From positions 811,895 to 851,149 of the forward strand of contig CP070763.1 of the NCBI GenBank assembly GCA_020349025.1: a DNA stretch of 39,255 bases, read 5' to 3'. The stretch comes from Candidatus Latescibacterota bacterium (GTDB lineage: Bacteria > Krumholzibacteriota > Krumholzibacteriia > G020349025). Made by a program: the position numbers and the translations under genes. Each line of letters starts with the position of its first letter. The stretch's first letter is position 1. Below are positions 1 through 8,679 of the stretch, piece by piece. The notes under the pieces were generated by a model that was given only the letters and a program-made list of their open reading frames with translations, had not been told where the DNA came from and made no database searches.

Positions 1-1386
1 CGGCGCCGCCGCGGCGCCGCCGCGGCTATGCTGCTTCTGGCGTGCCTGGTGATCCTGCCGGTCACATGGCACAACGTGCGCGCCTGCGGGCGTCTCGTCT
101 GGATCAGCGCCAACGGGGGGATCAACTTCTTCATCGGCAACAACCCCGACATGCATCGCACCGTGCCGTTGCGCCCCGGTCCGGAGTGGCGACGTATGAA
201 CGATCTGCCGTTGCGCGAAGCGGGTCTCGTACATCCGGCGGAGCGCGATCGCTGGTTCTACCGCGAGGGGTTGCGCTTCTGGCGCGAGTCTCCCGGCGTT
301 GCGCTGCGGCACACGTTCGAGAAGGGGATGCGCCTGCTGCACAATCACGAGAGCATGCGGGATTTCGACTTCTACTACTTCGCGCAACACTACTCACGCT
401 TGCTCCGCCTGCCGCGGTGGAACTTCGCGTTGCTCCTGGCGCTCGCATTGGTTGGAATCGCGTGGGGGCGCAACGCACGTGATACGGGACGCGTGTTGCA
501 GCTCTTCCTGCTGTCGTACGCGGCAGGGATCGTGCTCTTCTTCGTCTCGTCGCGCTACCGCGCGCCGCTCCTGCCAGCGTTGGCGGTGTTCGCCGCTGCT
601 GGGAGCGTGTGGCTGTGGAGAACGGCGCGTCAACGCGCCTGGCGCCCCCTCCTGGGCGCGTGCGCAGCGGCGTGTCTCACCTTCACCCTCTCCTCGATCG
701 ACTGGTTCGGTGCAGCGGAGATCGACGAGGTGCAGGCGCTCTATCGCGTGGGCTCGGCGCACCAGAAACGTGGCGACTGCGACGCTGCCCTGAGTGCCTT
801 CGAAGAAGCGCTGCGCCTGAACCCGGCGCACGCTCTCGCGGCCGCGCGGGCCGCGGCCTGCGAGCAGCAGATGGGGCGCGTGCAAGCCGCGGTGAGGCGC
901 TACGAAGCCGTGATCGCCGTGCATCCCGATTACGTCGAGCCGATGGTGAACCTCGCCAACATCGCATGGCAGCATGGCGACACGGCGACGGCAGCGCACT
1001 ACTTCGAGCTTGCGATCCGTGCCGATCCGTGGTTTGCGCAGGGCTATGCGTACTACGGTCTCTTCATGTTCGCGCAGGGCGAGCCGGTGCGAGCGGTGGC
1101 TCTCCTGCAGCGCGCATTGCAGTACGACCCCGGGTGGGAGGCGCTGCGCGTCGACCTGGCGCGTGCCCTGGTCGCGGCGGAGCGGCCGCGCGACGCCTTG
1201 GAGGAACTGCAGCGTGCACGGAGCGTGATGCCCCCCTCGGACGCCAGCGAGCTGGTGCGCGGCGATGCACTGGCGCGCCTGGGGCGCGACACCGAAGCGC
1301 GCGCCGCATGGGAGGCGGGGTTGCGCTTGAACCCGACGAATCTGGAGTTGCAGCAGCGCCTGCGTCCACGGCCGGGCGGGCGCTGA
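1..1386 (+). CDS. Membrane glycosyltransferase-like protein with C-terminal TPR repeats (5' end missing)
   Basis: The reading frame is open to the left edge, so this is very likely the C-terminal part of a longer gene; the ATG at 28 is only the first internal Met. The visible protein has a hydrophobic segment at its start, a soluble stretch (FFIGNNPD near residue 35), then hydrophobic helices at about residues 131-200, including an SSRYRAPLLPALAVF segment typical of the last helices of dolichyl-phosphate-mannose mannosyltransferase-like (GT39/PMT) proteins. From about residue 235 to the end there are roughly six tetratricopeptide repeats (for example ALSAFEEALRLNP, AAHYFELAIRADP, AVALLQRALQYDP). 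GT39-like proteins with TPR tails are common in high-GC Gram-negatives and act in the inner membrane on lipid-linked sugars. The catalytic N-terminus is outside the window, so substrate and even enzyme activity are inferred. It converges on gltA with 48 bases between. Confidence 0.7.
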   Translation, partial: RRRRGAAAAMLLLACLVILPVTWHNVRACGRLVWISANGGINFFIGNNPDMHRTVPLRPGPEWRRMNDLPLREAGLVHPAERDRWFYREGLRFWRESPGVALRHTFEKGMRLLHNHESMRDFDFYYFAQHYSRLLRLPRWNFALLLALALVGIAWGRNARDTGRVLQLFLLSYAAGIVLFFVSSRYRAPLLPALAVFAAAGSVWLWRTARQRAWRPLLGACAAACLTFTLSSIDWFGAAEIDEVQALYRVGSAHQKRGDCDAALSAFEEALRLNPAHALAAARAAACEQQMGRVQAAVRRYEAVIAVHPDYVEPMVNLANIAWQHGDTATAAHYFELAIRADPWFAQGYAYYGLFMFAQGEPVRAVALLQRALQYDPGWEALRVDLARALVAAERPRDALEELQRARSVMPPSDASELVRGDALARLGRDTEARAAWEAGLRLNPTNLELQQRLRPRPGGR

Positions 1387-1434
1387 GACCTCGAGCTGGG
1401 GATCGAGCGGAGGGGGTGCTCGCAGGCGCTTCGA

Positions 1435-2724
<1,290 letters not shown>

Positions 2725-2779
2725 GTTCTCCTCCGGGGGTGCCTCCGTTGCAACCTGGTTTCGATGCCAAACAGGCGGC

Positions 2780-2808
2780 AGCATACCGTCTCGCTTCTCC
2801 GGGCGCAA
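2780..2808 (-). promoter_or_regulatory. Candidate promoter of gltA
   Basis: On the minus strand TTGCGC (2808-2803) and TATGCT (2785-2780) are separated by 17 bases and would give a leader of about 50 bases before the GTG at 2724. The same -35 sequence recurs before the pcm gene at 20890. It lies inside the longest possible frame of the divergent gene, which argues that that gene starts further downstream. Confidence 0.45.
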
Positions 2809-2825
2809 CCGGGCGCCGCAGCGCG

Positions 2826-3476
2826 GTGGCGCCCGACGCGTGTGTCGTCCGGGTGCTCGGACGACGCTACGCCGAGTCGCCGCAGGGACGCAGGCTGGTG
2901 ACCCGGAAGCGGGAATGGCTACAGCTGTGCGACGCGGCGCTCGCACGGCTGCTCGAGTTCGCGTCGCTGGAACGTTTGATCCAGGTCTACCGCGCCCCTC
3001 TGCGTGTGGAGCGCCAGGTCGTTGCGGCGACGTACGAGCTGCAAACCGCAGCGTGTCTGGCCGACGTCGTGCGTCGGCTCGAGTTCGACGTGGTCTCGCA
3101 CGGGACCAGGCGCTGCGACCTGCGCGCGCGCTTCTTGTCGCGAACCTTCCACGTCGAGGTCAAGACGCACGAGAGCCGCCGCGCACCACGCCGACGTGGC
3201 GGCTTGCGTATCGCACGTGCACTCGAACGCAGCGCGCGCGGCCAAGCTTCACGTCGCACACCGAACCTGTTGGTCTTCGGATGCGTGTCGGCGGCGGCGG
3301 TGCGTCGCGTGGCGGCGGAGATGGAGCCATCATCCTGGTTCGGGGCGCTCGCGTGGCTCGATCTGCAACCGCGGCGCCGCCAACGGCGTGCAACGCTCTT
3401 CCCGGTTCGGGTGGCGCGCTCTCCGTTTCCGGAGGCGCTGCTCACGGTTCTGTCGCACGCCTTCGAGCAGCTTTGA
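2826..3476 (+). CDS. Hypothetical protein with PD-(D/E)XK nuclease-like motif
   Basis: I do not recognise a named family. The protein is Arg-rich and about 216 residues from this GTG. The central part shows a helix (VVAATYELQTAACLADVVRRL) followed by FDVVSHGTRRCDLRARF and FHVEVKTH. The spacing D-x11-E-x-K is what a PD-(D/E)XK (restriction-endonuclease-like) fold shows in its second and third core strands, with D of CDLRA and E, K of VEVK as the would-be metal and catalytic residues. The start is uncertain: the frame runs back to a GTG at 2739, but that segment overlaps the probable gltA promoter; GTG at 2826 or 2853 are alternatives, none with a good ribosome site. It converges on the M28 peptidase with only 2 bases between the stop codons. 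Function unknown; nuclease fold is an inference from one motif. Confidence 0.5.
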   Translation: MAPDACVVRVLGRRYAESPQGRRLVTRKREWLQLCDAALARLLEFASLERLIQVYRAPLRVERQVVAATYELQTAACLADVVRRLEFDVVSHGTRRCDLRARFLSRTFHVEVKTHESRRAPRRRGGLRIARALERSARGQASRRTPNLLVFGCVSAAAVRRVAAEMEPSSWFGALAWLDLQPRRRQRRATLFPVRVARSPFPEALLTVLSHAFEQL

Positions 3477-3478
3477 GT

Positions 3479-4597
3479 CTACGTTTCGTCATCGATGGCG
3501 GCGAGGAATCGCAGCAGCGTCCGACGGCTCTTCTCGTATCCACGCCAGTCGACGGCGTGCATGCGATCGCCGGGACCGTGCAGATGGCGGATGGTGACGG
3601 CGCCCGGTGCGACGTTCAGGAGGGTCACCGCGCCAAGGCCGGCGCGCAGGAACATGCCGGCATCGGTGAAGAGGGGCACCACCAGATCGACGAGCGGCTC
3701 CCCTGCCGCGCGCTCCAAGGCGGCGAGGAGCTCCGGCGCGACGCTGCGGATCCCGGGCCAGGTCCACTCGTGGCTGGAGGTGGCCAGGCGCGAGCCCGCG
3801 CCGATGCCTTCGAGGTTGATGACGCGCACCGGCTCGTCGACGCGCCTGGCACGGAGGTAGGCCGCGCTTCCCTGTGCGCCCACCTCTTCGCCGGAGAACC
3901 AAACCAGGCGCACACGTGTTCGTTGCAGCGGCTCGGTCTGCAGCGTGGTCGCAAGTTGCACGAGCAGCACGCAAGCGGCTCCGTCGTCGATCGCGCCGTG
4001 ACTGCGCCCGCGCAACGGCAGCGCGCTCCATTGTAGGGCGCAGAGGAGGGTGGCGAACGCGGCCGCAGACGCGACGACGCGCACGCGACGTGGTCTGCGC
4101 AGACGCAGGAGAATCGTGGCGCCAGCGAGCAGCACGCTGGCGCCGAACAACACGCTGCGCTCGACGTGGTCGAACAGTTCCGTTTTGCTGTCGTAGTGGG
4201 CCGCGAGGACGACCTCGGAACGCGACGGCTCGCGCGGCTCGACCACGACTTCGATCGAGGTCTGGCGCGCCGAGGGCAGGAGGGGATCGGCGAGCCCCGC
4301 GATTCCAGCGAGGCCGAGGGTGAGCGCAAGTGCGCAGCCGATCAACCAGCGGCGACTGCGCCAGGCGGCGGTCAGCAGCATGACGGTGAACAGGAGGAGC
4401 GCGACGCTCAACCAGGTGTCGCGCGCCGCGTGGCAGTCGAAGGTCAAAGAGTGTGGCTGCGTGCCGGCGGCGCTCAGCGTCGACTCGAGAAGTGCGCCCG
4501 CCTGCGCGAGCTGCTCGCTCGCATTCTCGCGCGCGTAGTCGAGCTGCGCGAGCAACTCCTGTGCAGCGATGCTCGGCATGATCCCCATCAGCAGCAT
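3479..4597 (-). CDS. Membrane-embedded M28-family metallopeptidase
   Basis: Zinc-dependent aminopeptidase family (M28). The 372-residue protein has the family's ligand series: H134 and D136 (AAHYDSK), D204/D205 (HGAIDDGA), E237-E238 (WFSGEEVG), E263 (NLEGIG, where most members have Asp) and a C-terminal His (HLHGPGD, 338/340). Hydrophobic helices lie at about 62-79, 84-103, 148-166 and 172-192. The last two sit between the first and second metal-ligand motifs, so the catalytic domain appears interrupted by a membrane hairpin. ATG at 4597 is the longest likely start; ATGs at residues 4 and 7 are possible and none has a clear Shine-Dalgarno. Substrate unknown; peptidase class is well supported by the motif order. 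Confidence 0.8.
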   Translation of the reverse strand: MLLMGIMPSIAAQELLAQLDYARENASEQLAQAGALLESTLSAAGTQPHSLTFDCHAARDTWLSVALLLFTVMLLTAAWRSRRWLIGCALALTLGLAGIAGLADPLLPSARQTSIEVVVEPREPSRSEVVLAAHYDSKTELFDHVERSVLFGASVLLAGATILLRLRRPRRVRVVASAAAFATLLCALQWSALPLRGRSHGAIDDGAACVLLVQLATTLQTEPLQRTRVRLVWFSGEEVGAQGSAAYLRARRVDEPVRVINLEGIGAGSRLATSSHEWTWPGIRSVAPELLAALERAAGEPLVDLVVPLFTDAGMFLRAGLGAVTLLNVAPGAVTIRHLHGPGDRMHAVDWRGYEKSRRTLLRFLAAIDDET

Positions 4598-4934
4598 ACG
4601 CCAGCGGCGCCAGCGTGACCTGCATGAACGCTCGAGCGCGCTGCCGCCCGCATGTCTGCGTCACGCTCCAGGTGCAACGGCGGGCGAGAGGTCACGCCTT
4701 CGGGGCGGACGCTCCCCTCCAGGGCTCCGCTGGCGCTCGGCACGGCCGCGGTTCGGGCATCCTGCCCTCGCTTTCGCGGCCGTGACGCCGCCCGGAAGGC
4801 GTGACCCCTCGGCCGCCGCTTTACAATCCTGCCGCCGGGCAGGCGGCGAAGCCGCTCTCCGCGCGAGGTGGCGCTCGGAGGCATGGGAATTGCTGCCTGG
4901 ACGCGGTCCGGCATCCGAACGAGAGGCGGTTCGT
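4598..4934. other. Intergenic region between divergent M28 and GNAT genes
   Basis: About 337 bases without a convincing gene. The frame of the GNAT gene stays open through it, but the translated sequence is Arg/Ala-rich and not domain-like, and the stretch holds a large palindromic element (see repeat at 4690-4806). Confidence 0.6.
4690..4806. repeat. 117-base imperfect palindrome with nested hairpins (REP/MITE-like)
   Basis: Outer arms 4690-4708 and 4788-4806 are inverted repeats matching at 18 of 19 positions (GGTCACGCCTTC against GAAGGCGTGACC at the ends). Inside, 4741-4750 and 4775-4784 are a perfect 10-base inverted pair (CACGGCCGCG / CGCGGCCGTG), and within that loop GGGCA-TCC-TGCCC (4755-4767) forms a third hairpin. 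Nested intergenic palindromes of this kind resemble REP/BIME units or small non-autonomous elements. I cannot see other copies in this window, so mobility is inference. Confidence 0.55.
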
Positions 4935-5534
4935 GTGGGTCCAGGCGAGTTTCTGCGCAACCACTTTCGGCTCTTCAGGCTTTCGATTCTCGAGCGCTCC
5001 ATTCGCGAAGGTCGCGTCGGGCCCGTCGTGCCGCCTGACGGCGTGACGATCGAGTTCCTCGCCCGCGAAGCACGTCGCGACTGGATCTGCTCGCATGCGA
5101 GCGAAATCGATTGGCCGCAGTTTCGCTCCGCGCTGCAGCACGACCACGATCTCGTGGTGGCGAGACGCAACGGCGAGACACTCGGGTGGGCGTGGATCGG
5201 CTACGAGAGCGTCTTTCTCACGCCACTCGGGCGCCAGATGCAACTGCCGGCCGGAACCGCCTATCTGTACGAGGCGTACGTACGCCCAAGCGCGCGGCGA
5301 TGCGGCGTCGGGACTGCGCTCGTGGCGGCGCGCTGTCGGCGCGCGTCCGAACGCCAATGCGATCGACTCTTGACGCACGTCGTCGAGGGCAACACGCCCT
5401 CGCTGCGCGCCCTGCAGGTGCACGGCTTCGAGGTCACCGGACGCACGCACTTCCTCAAGGCGCTGGCGCTGCGGGTGTGGACCCGCTCGCCCCTTCCCGC
5501 CACATCCGCCGCGTCCACCACTTCCGCCGCCTAG
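4935..5534 (+). CDS. GNAT-family N-acetyltransferase
   Basis: Predicted to transfer an acetyl group from acetyl-CoA to an amine of an unknown substrate. The 199-residue product has the GNAT core: a strand with DHDLVVARRNGETLGWAWIG, then YLYEAYVRPSARRCGVGTALV (strand 4 and the acetyl-CoA-binding loop, here RRCGVGTAL in place of the usual Q/RxxGxG/A), and the later NTPSLRALQVHGFEVTGRT segment (the Asn helix and final strands). I place the start at the GTG at 4935, preceded by a weak purine-rich GAGAGGCGG; upstream frame to 4569 crosses a palindromic repeat and is unlikely to be coding. The tail is Ala/Ser/Thr-rich and low complexity. It precedes the sigma-54 activator on the same strand by 49 bases, but a promoter-like sequence lies between. 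Confidence 0.75.
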   Translation: MGPGEFLRNHFRLFRLSILERSIREGRVGPVVPPDGVTIEFLAREARRDWICSHASEIDWPQFRSALQHDHDLVVARRNGETLGWAWIGYESVFLTPLGRQMQLPAGTAYLYEAYVRPSARRCGVGTALVAARCRRASERQCDRLLTHVVEGNTPSLRALQVHGFEVTGRTHFLKALALRVWTRSPLPATSAASTTSAA

Positions 5535-5546
5535 AGCTGCGCCCAG

Positions 5547-5577
5547 TTGGCCACGCTGTCGTCGCTTCGTCTAAGAT
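5547..5577 (+). promoter_or_regulatory. Candidate promoter of the sigma-54 activator gene
   Basis: TTGGCC (5547-5552) and TAAGAT (5572-5577) with a long 19-base spacer. The hexamer ends 6 bases before the ATG at 5584 and there is no Shine-Dalgarno sequence, so transcription would begin at or next to the start codon (leaderless). Confidence 0.35.
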
Positions 5578-5583
5578 GCGTGT

Positions 5584-7668
5584 ATGAGCACTTGGTCGCC
5601 CGAGAACGGACCGGCAGTGGATTCGGTCGAGCACGACCTGCTGGAGCTGCGCGGTCTGCACGAGCTGGCACGTCAGCTCCTACCCCTTGCAACGCGGCGA
5701 GAGGTGGCCCGTGACGGGCTCCTCTGCATCGCGGGGATCACCGGGGTGGGAGCCGGCGCGGTGTTGTGGCGAGGCGACGAGCGCGGTCCTCTCGACCTGC
5801 TGGGACATTTCGGTCTCGATACGCAGCGGTTCCGCAAACGCTACCGGGTGACGGTGGAGGCGCAACGCTTCCTCATGGATGTCGGGGCAGTGACGACGGA
5901 AGCGGCACGGCGACGGGCGAGCGGAAGGGCGTTGATTCGTTCGCTCCATCCGCTGAACGAGCATGTGGGGGAGGCGTGGATCCTGCCGCTCCACGGCGAG
6001 CGTCGGTTGCGCGGCATGTTGTTGATGGGTCCCTCTCTGGTGACGCAGGAGCTGCTGCCACGACCCGGATGGCTGGCGGATCTGGCGGAGGTGCTCCGCC
6101 TCGCGCTTCTCGGGTGTGGACCGGTAGAGGCGCCAGCGCGGGAGCACCCCGCGAGCGGGCGCCCGAGGAAGGCGCAAGTGCCGGCTCCGTCCGCCAGCGG
6201 GACGCGCAGCGTGCTCGCACGCATCCGCGCCCTGCGACGCCGCCACCCCGAGACCGAGGTGATGGCGGGGGAGAGTTCCGCACTGCTCGCGGTGCTGGAG
6301 GAGATCGTTTCGCTCGCCGGCACCGACTACACCGTCTTGATCCATGGCGAGACCGGAACCGGAAAGGAGCTGGCCGCTCAGCTGCTGCATCGATTGAGTC
6401 GCCGCGCCAGCGGCGCTTTCGAAGCCGTCGACTGCTCCTCGATCCCGCAGGAGCTGATCGAGAGCGAGCTCTTCGGTCACGTGAAAGGTGCCTTCACGGG
6501 CGCAACGCGCGATTTTCGCGGCGCCTTCGAGCGCGCCGACGGGGGCACGCTGCTTCTCGACGAGATCGGCGACATGGACTTTCGCAGCCAGACGCGCCTG
6601 CTGCGGGTACTGCAGGAGGGTTCCGTACGCCGCCTGGGTGGGGATCGACCCGTGCCCGTGGACGTCCGCGTGATTGCGGCCACCAACCGCGACCTCGCGG
6701 AGCTCGTGCGCCATGGGCGTTTTCGCGAGGATCTCTACTACCGGATCCACGTCTGTCCGCTTCCGATCCCGGCGTTGCGCGAACGTGGAGAGGATCGCTT
6801 CCAGTTGTTCGAGTCGCTCATGAAGCTCCATGCAGCGGAGCTCGAACGTGCGCCGCGGGCGCTTTCCGCCACGGCACGTCGGCGGCTGCGCGAGGAGGAG
6901 TTCCCCGGCAACGTGAGACAGCTGCAGAACGTGGTGCGGCAGCTTCTGGTGCAGAGAAGCGCACGCGGGGTGGTCGAGGTGGAGGAGCTGGAGCGTGTGC
7001 TGGCGCGTGCGGCGAGCCTGCCGCGAGCAGGTGCAAGCGAGGCCGCCACGAAGACCGCTGCGCGGCCCACGGCGGACTCGGCCGACGGGGCGGAAAAGCC
7101 GGGCGCGGCGCGCCCGCAGGGTGTCGAGGCAGCGGCGGCAGCCGGCGCGTCCGCACCGGGTGCGAGCGAAGCGAGAGGACTCGTGGACAGCGCGAGCCCA
7201 GCGCCCGCTGCCGCGCTCGCGCCGCCGGTGGCGCGGACGGAGGCGGAGGTGGAAGAGGTCGGGGAGTGGGTCGTCGAGCAGCTGCGCTCACACCGCTTCA
7301 ATCTGCTGGCGGCTGCACGCCATCTGCAGGAGCGGCGGCGGCTCGGGGCCCCGCGCCAGGTGGTCCCGGTCTTCGACCGCGGTGCGCTCGACTACTACCT
7401 CTGTGGCGAGTTCTTTCGCCGGCTGGTGGAACGTGCGTACAGGATGGAGGCGGTGGTGGCGGAGATCGCCGGCAGCAAGGCGCTCGTGCCGCGCGTGCGC
7501 CGCAAGGTGCGCGCGTACTTGCGTCCGTTGCAGGCGGTGCGTCGCATCGGGGCGCAGACGGCATCGACGCTACTGCGGGATGGGTATCGGCGTGTCCCGG
7601 AGCGTTATCACGTCGAGATCGAAATGGCAGTCGAAGCGCTGCGCAAGGGAAGGTGGAAGCTCGGGTGA
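5584..7668 (+). CDS. GAF-domain sigma-54-dependent transcriptional activator with atypical C-terminus
   Basis: Bacterial enhancer-binding protein that would use ATP hydrolysis to open RpoN promoters. 694 residues. Residues about 20-175 look like a GAF sensor. The AAA+ domain spans about 225-475: Walker A GETGTGKE (255-262), the sigma-54 contact loop GAFTGA (302-307), Walker B with LLLDEIGD (323-330), the AATNRDL sensor region and FREDLYYRI, and the [12 protein letters not shown] lid helix. From 480 to about 555 there is an Ala/Pro-rich linker. The last 140 residues do not read as the usual short Fis helix-turn-helix: they contain [15 protein letters not shown], which could be a divergent Fis-like helix pair, then [15 protein letters not shown] and a basic helical stretch. 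There is no receiver domain, so the signal is likely a small ligand or protein binding GAF. ATG start without Shine-Dalgarno. Confidence 0.9.
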   Translation: MSTWSPENGPAVDSVEHDLLELRGLHELARQLLPLATRREVARDGLLCIAGITGVGAGAVLWRGDERGPLDLLGHFGLDTQRFRKRYRVTVEAQRFLMDVGAVTTEAARRRASGRALIRSLHPLNEHVGEAWILPLHGERRLRGMLLMGPSLVTQELLPRPGWLADLAEVLRLALLGCGPVEAPAREHPASGRPRKAQVPAPSASGTRSVLARIRALRRRHPETEVMAGESSALLAVLEEIVSLAGTDYTVLIHGETGTGKELAAQLLHRLSRRASGAFEAVDCSSIPQELIESELFGHVKGAFTGATRDFRGAFERADGGTLLLDEIGDMDFRSQTRLLRVLQEGSVRRLGGDRPVPVDVRVIAATNRDLAELVRHGRFREDLYYRIHVCPLPIPALRERGEDRFQLFESLMKLHAAELERAPRALSATARRRLREEEFPGNVRQLQNVVRQLLVQRSARGVVEVEELERVLARAASLPRAGASEAATKTAARPTADSADGAEKPGAARPQGVEAAAAAGASAPGASEARGLVDSASPAPAAALAPPVARTEAEVEEVGEWVVEQLRSHRFNLLAAARHLQERRRLGAPRQVVPVFDRGALDYYLCGEFFRRLVERAYRMEAVVAEIAGSKALVPRVRRKVRAYLRPLQAVRRIGAQTASTLLRDGYRRVPERYHVEIEMAVEALRKGRWKLG

Positions 7669-7683
7669 GGGAGCAAAATGCTT

Positions 7684-7715
7684 GCGGGGAGGCACCGTCC
7701 TCGACGCCTCCCCGC
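7684..7715 (+). terminator. Hairpin downstream of the sigma-54 activator
   Basis: Perfect 10-base inverted repeat GCGGGGAGGC / GCCTCCCCGC (7684-7693, 7706-7715) with a 12-base loop, 15 bases after the stop codon at 7668. No U-run follows, so it is a terminator-like stem rather than a classic intrinsic terminator. Confidence 0.5.
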
Positions 7716-8121
7716 TAGGCCTGCGTGGGGAAATCAGGCCACGTTTTGCCATCGAACAGCCAGTCGCTCCATCGACCCACATTCCGGAACCGAAGGGGGG
7801 AATCGGGTCCGAGGAGCGGTCGGGTCGAGGGGAGTGACCCAACCACTCGTGTGAGCCCGCTACCTCGGCAGCTCGCGTGCTACCCAGCAGCCCAGGGACC
7901 GCCTCCTCGCGATCTCGTCCTTGAGCGAGCATGCTTTGGACCAAGGCGCGCGAGACAGCGCGGTGCGACTCAAACGTTTGAATCTGGGCGTTTTAACCCG
8001 GCCCGCGCAAGCCGGGCCGTTTGTCGATTTCTTGATGAAACGGCACATTTTTTGTGCACGAATTGATGGATCGGCATTTTATCAACACTACGGCATCATG
8101 GGATCTGCAGGAGGGCAAGGC
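7716..8121. other. Structured non-coding region upstream of the CoA-binding protein gene
   Basis: About 400 bases without a supported protein gene. The longest frames crossing it (starting at 7725 and 7921) lack domain-like sequence and a ribosome site. It contains a 10-base palindrome CAAACGTTTG (7971-7980), a GC-rich hairpin at 7999-8019 followed by T-rich sequence, and an A/T-rich stretch 8020-8100 with a GCACA-TTTTT-TGTGC hairpin (8043-8057). A small RNA ending at the 7999-8019 hairpin, or a long regulated leader, are both possible; I found no known RNA family signature. Confidence 0.45.
7999..8019 (+). terminator. GC-rich hairpin followed by T-rich sequence
   Basis: CGGCCCG (7999-8005) pairs perfectly with CGGGCCG (8013-8019) around a 7-base loop; TTTTAA precedes it and TTTGTCGATTTCTT follows. 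This is the shape of an intrinsic terminator for something transcribed across 7720-7998, with read direction uncertain because T/A runs flank both sides. Confidence 0.4.
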
Positions 8122-8508
8122 GTGGCGGAGAGCTCCAAGCGACGCATCGCAATCGTCGGTGCGTCGAGGCAACGTGACAAGTTCGGCAACCGCGCCGTGC
8201 GTGCCTACCGTGCCGAGGGTTGGCTCGTCTTCCCGGTGAATCCGCACGCGGCCGAGATCGAGGGCCTGCCTGCCTTCGCGTCGATTCTCGAGGTTCCCGG
8301 CCCGATCCATCGCGTCTCGATTTACCTGCCGCCGCAAAAGGTTTTGCCGCTTCTGGAGCAGATCGCGGCTCGAGCTGTCGATGACGTCTACCTGAACCCA
8401 GGGTCGGAGAGCAGCGAGGTCATCGAGCGTGCCCAGGAGCTCGACCTCGAGATCGTCCTGGCGTGCAGCATCGTGGAGATCGGGCGGAGCCCGATGACTC
8501 CCGACTGA
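8122..8508 (+). CDS. CoA-binding domain protein (YccU-like)
   Basis: Small Rossmann-fold protein of the CoA-binding family related to the nucleotide-binding domain of succinyl-CoA synthetase alpha. 128 residues from the GTG at 8122, close to the roughly 130-140 residues usual for the family. Visible features are RRIAIVGASRQRDKFGNRAV near the N-terminus (the nucleotide loop), GWLVFPVNPHAAEIEGLPAFASI (the characteristic PVNP turn) and DDVYLNPGSES. I chose GTG 8122 because CAGGAGG lies 8-14 bases upstream; an in-frame ATG at 8098 has no Shine-Dalgarno, and the frame back to 7921 is not domain-like. Exact function of the family is unknown. It stands alone between two structured non-coding gaps. 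Confidence 0.85.
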   Translation: MAESSKRRIAIVGASRQRDKFGNRAVRAYRAEGWLVFPVNPHAAEIEGLPAFASILEVPGPIHRVSIYLPPQKVLPLLEQIAARAVDDVYLNPGSESSEVIERAQELDLEIVLACSIVEIGRSPMTPD

Positions 8509-8595
8509 GAGGGTCTGCGGATCTGGCGGAGCCTGCTCCAGGGCGGTGCGGCGCGCCGAGCTGCTCTCTCGAGCGCTGTGCGCTGAAGTTCGGGC

Positions 8596-8624
8596 TTGCC
8601 CGCCCGAGCGACAGAGGGTAAGAG
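8596..8624 (+). promoter_or_regulatory. Candidate promoter of the DUF4912-GH57-DUF3536 operon
   Basis: TTGCCC (8596-8601), 17-base spacer, TAAGAG (8619-8624), matching the TTGSSC-17-TAnnnT pattern (S = C or G) seen elsewhere in the window. The leader to the ATG at 8680 would be about 50 bases and includes a short inverted pair, CGGTCC / GGACCG, around 8640-8661. Confidence 0.4.
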
Positions 8625-8679
8625 TCAACCTGGTTGGATCGGTCCGGAGCGATCGGACCGCGACTCTCGAGGAGACGTC

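Noticed and set aside
7716..7990. tRNA, 6S, SRP, RNase P or riboswitch in the gap after the sigma-54 activator
   Set aside because: I looked for the conserved cores of these RNAs and found none; only generic hairpins are visible.
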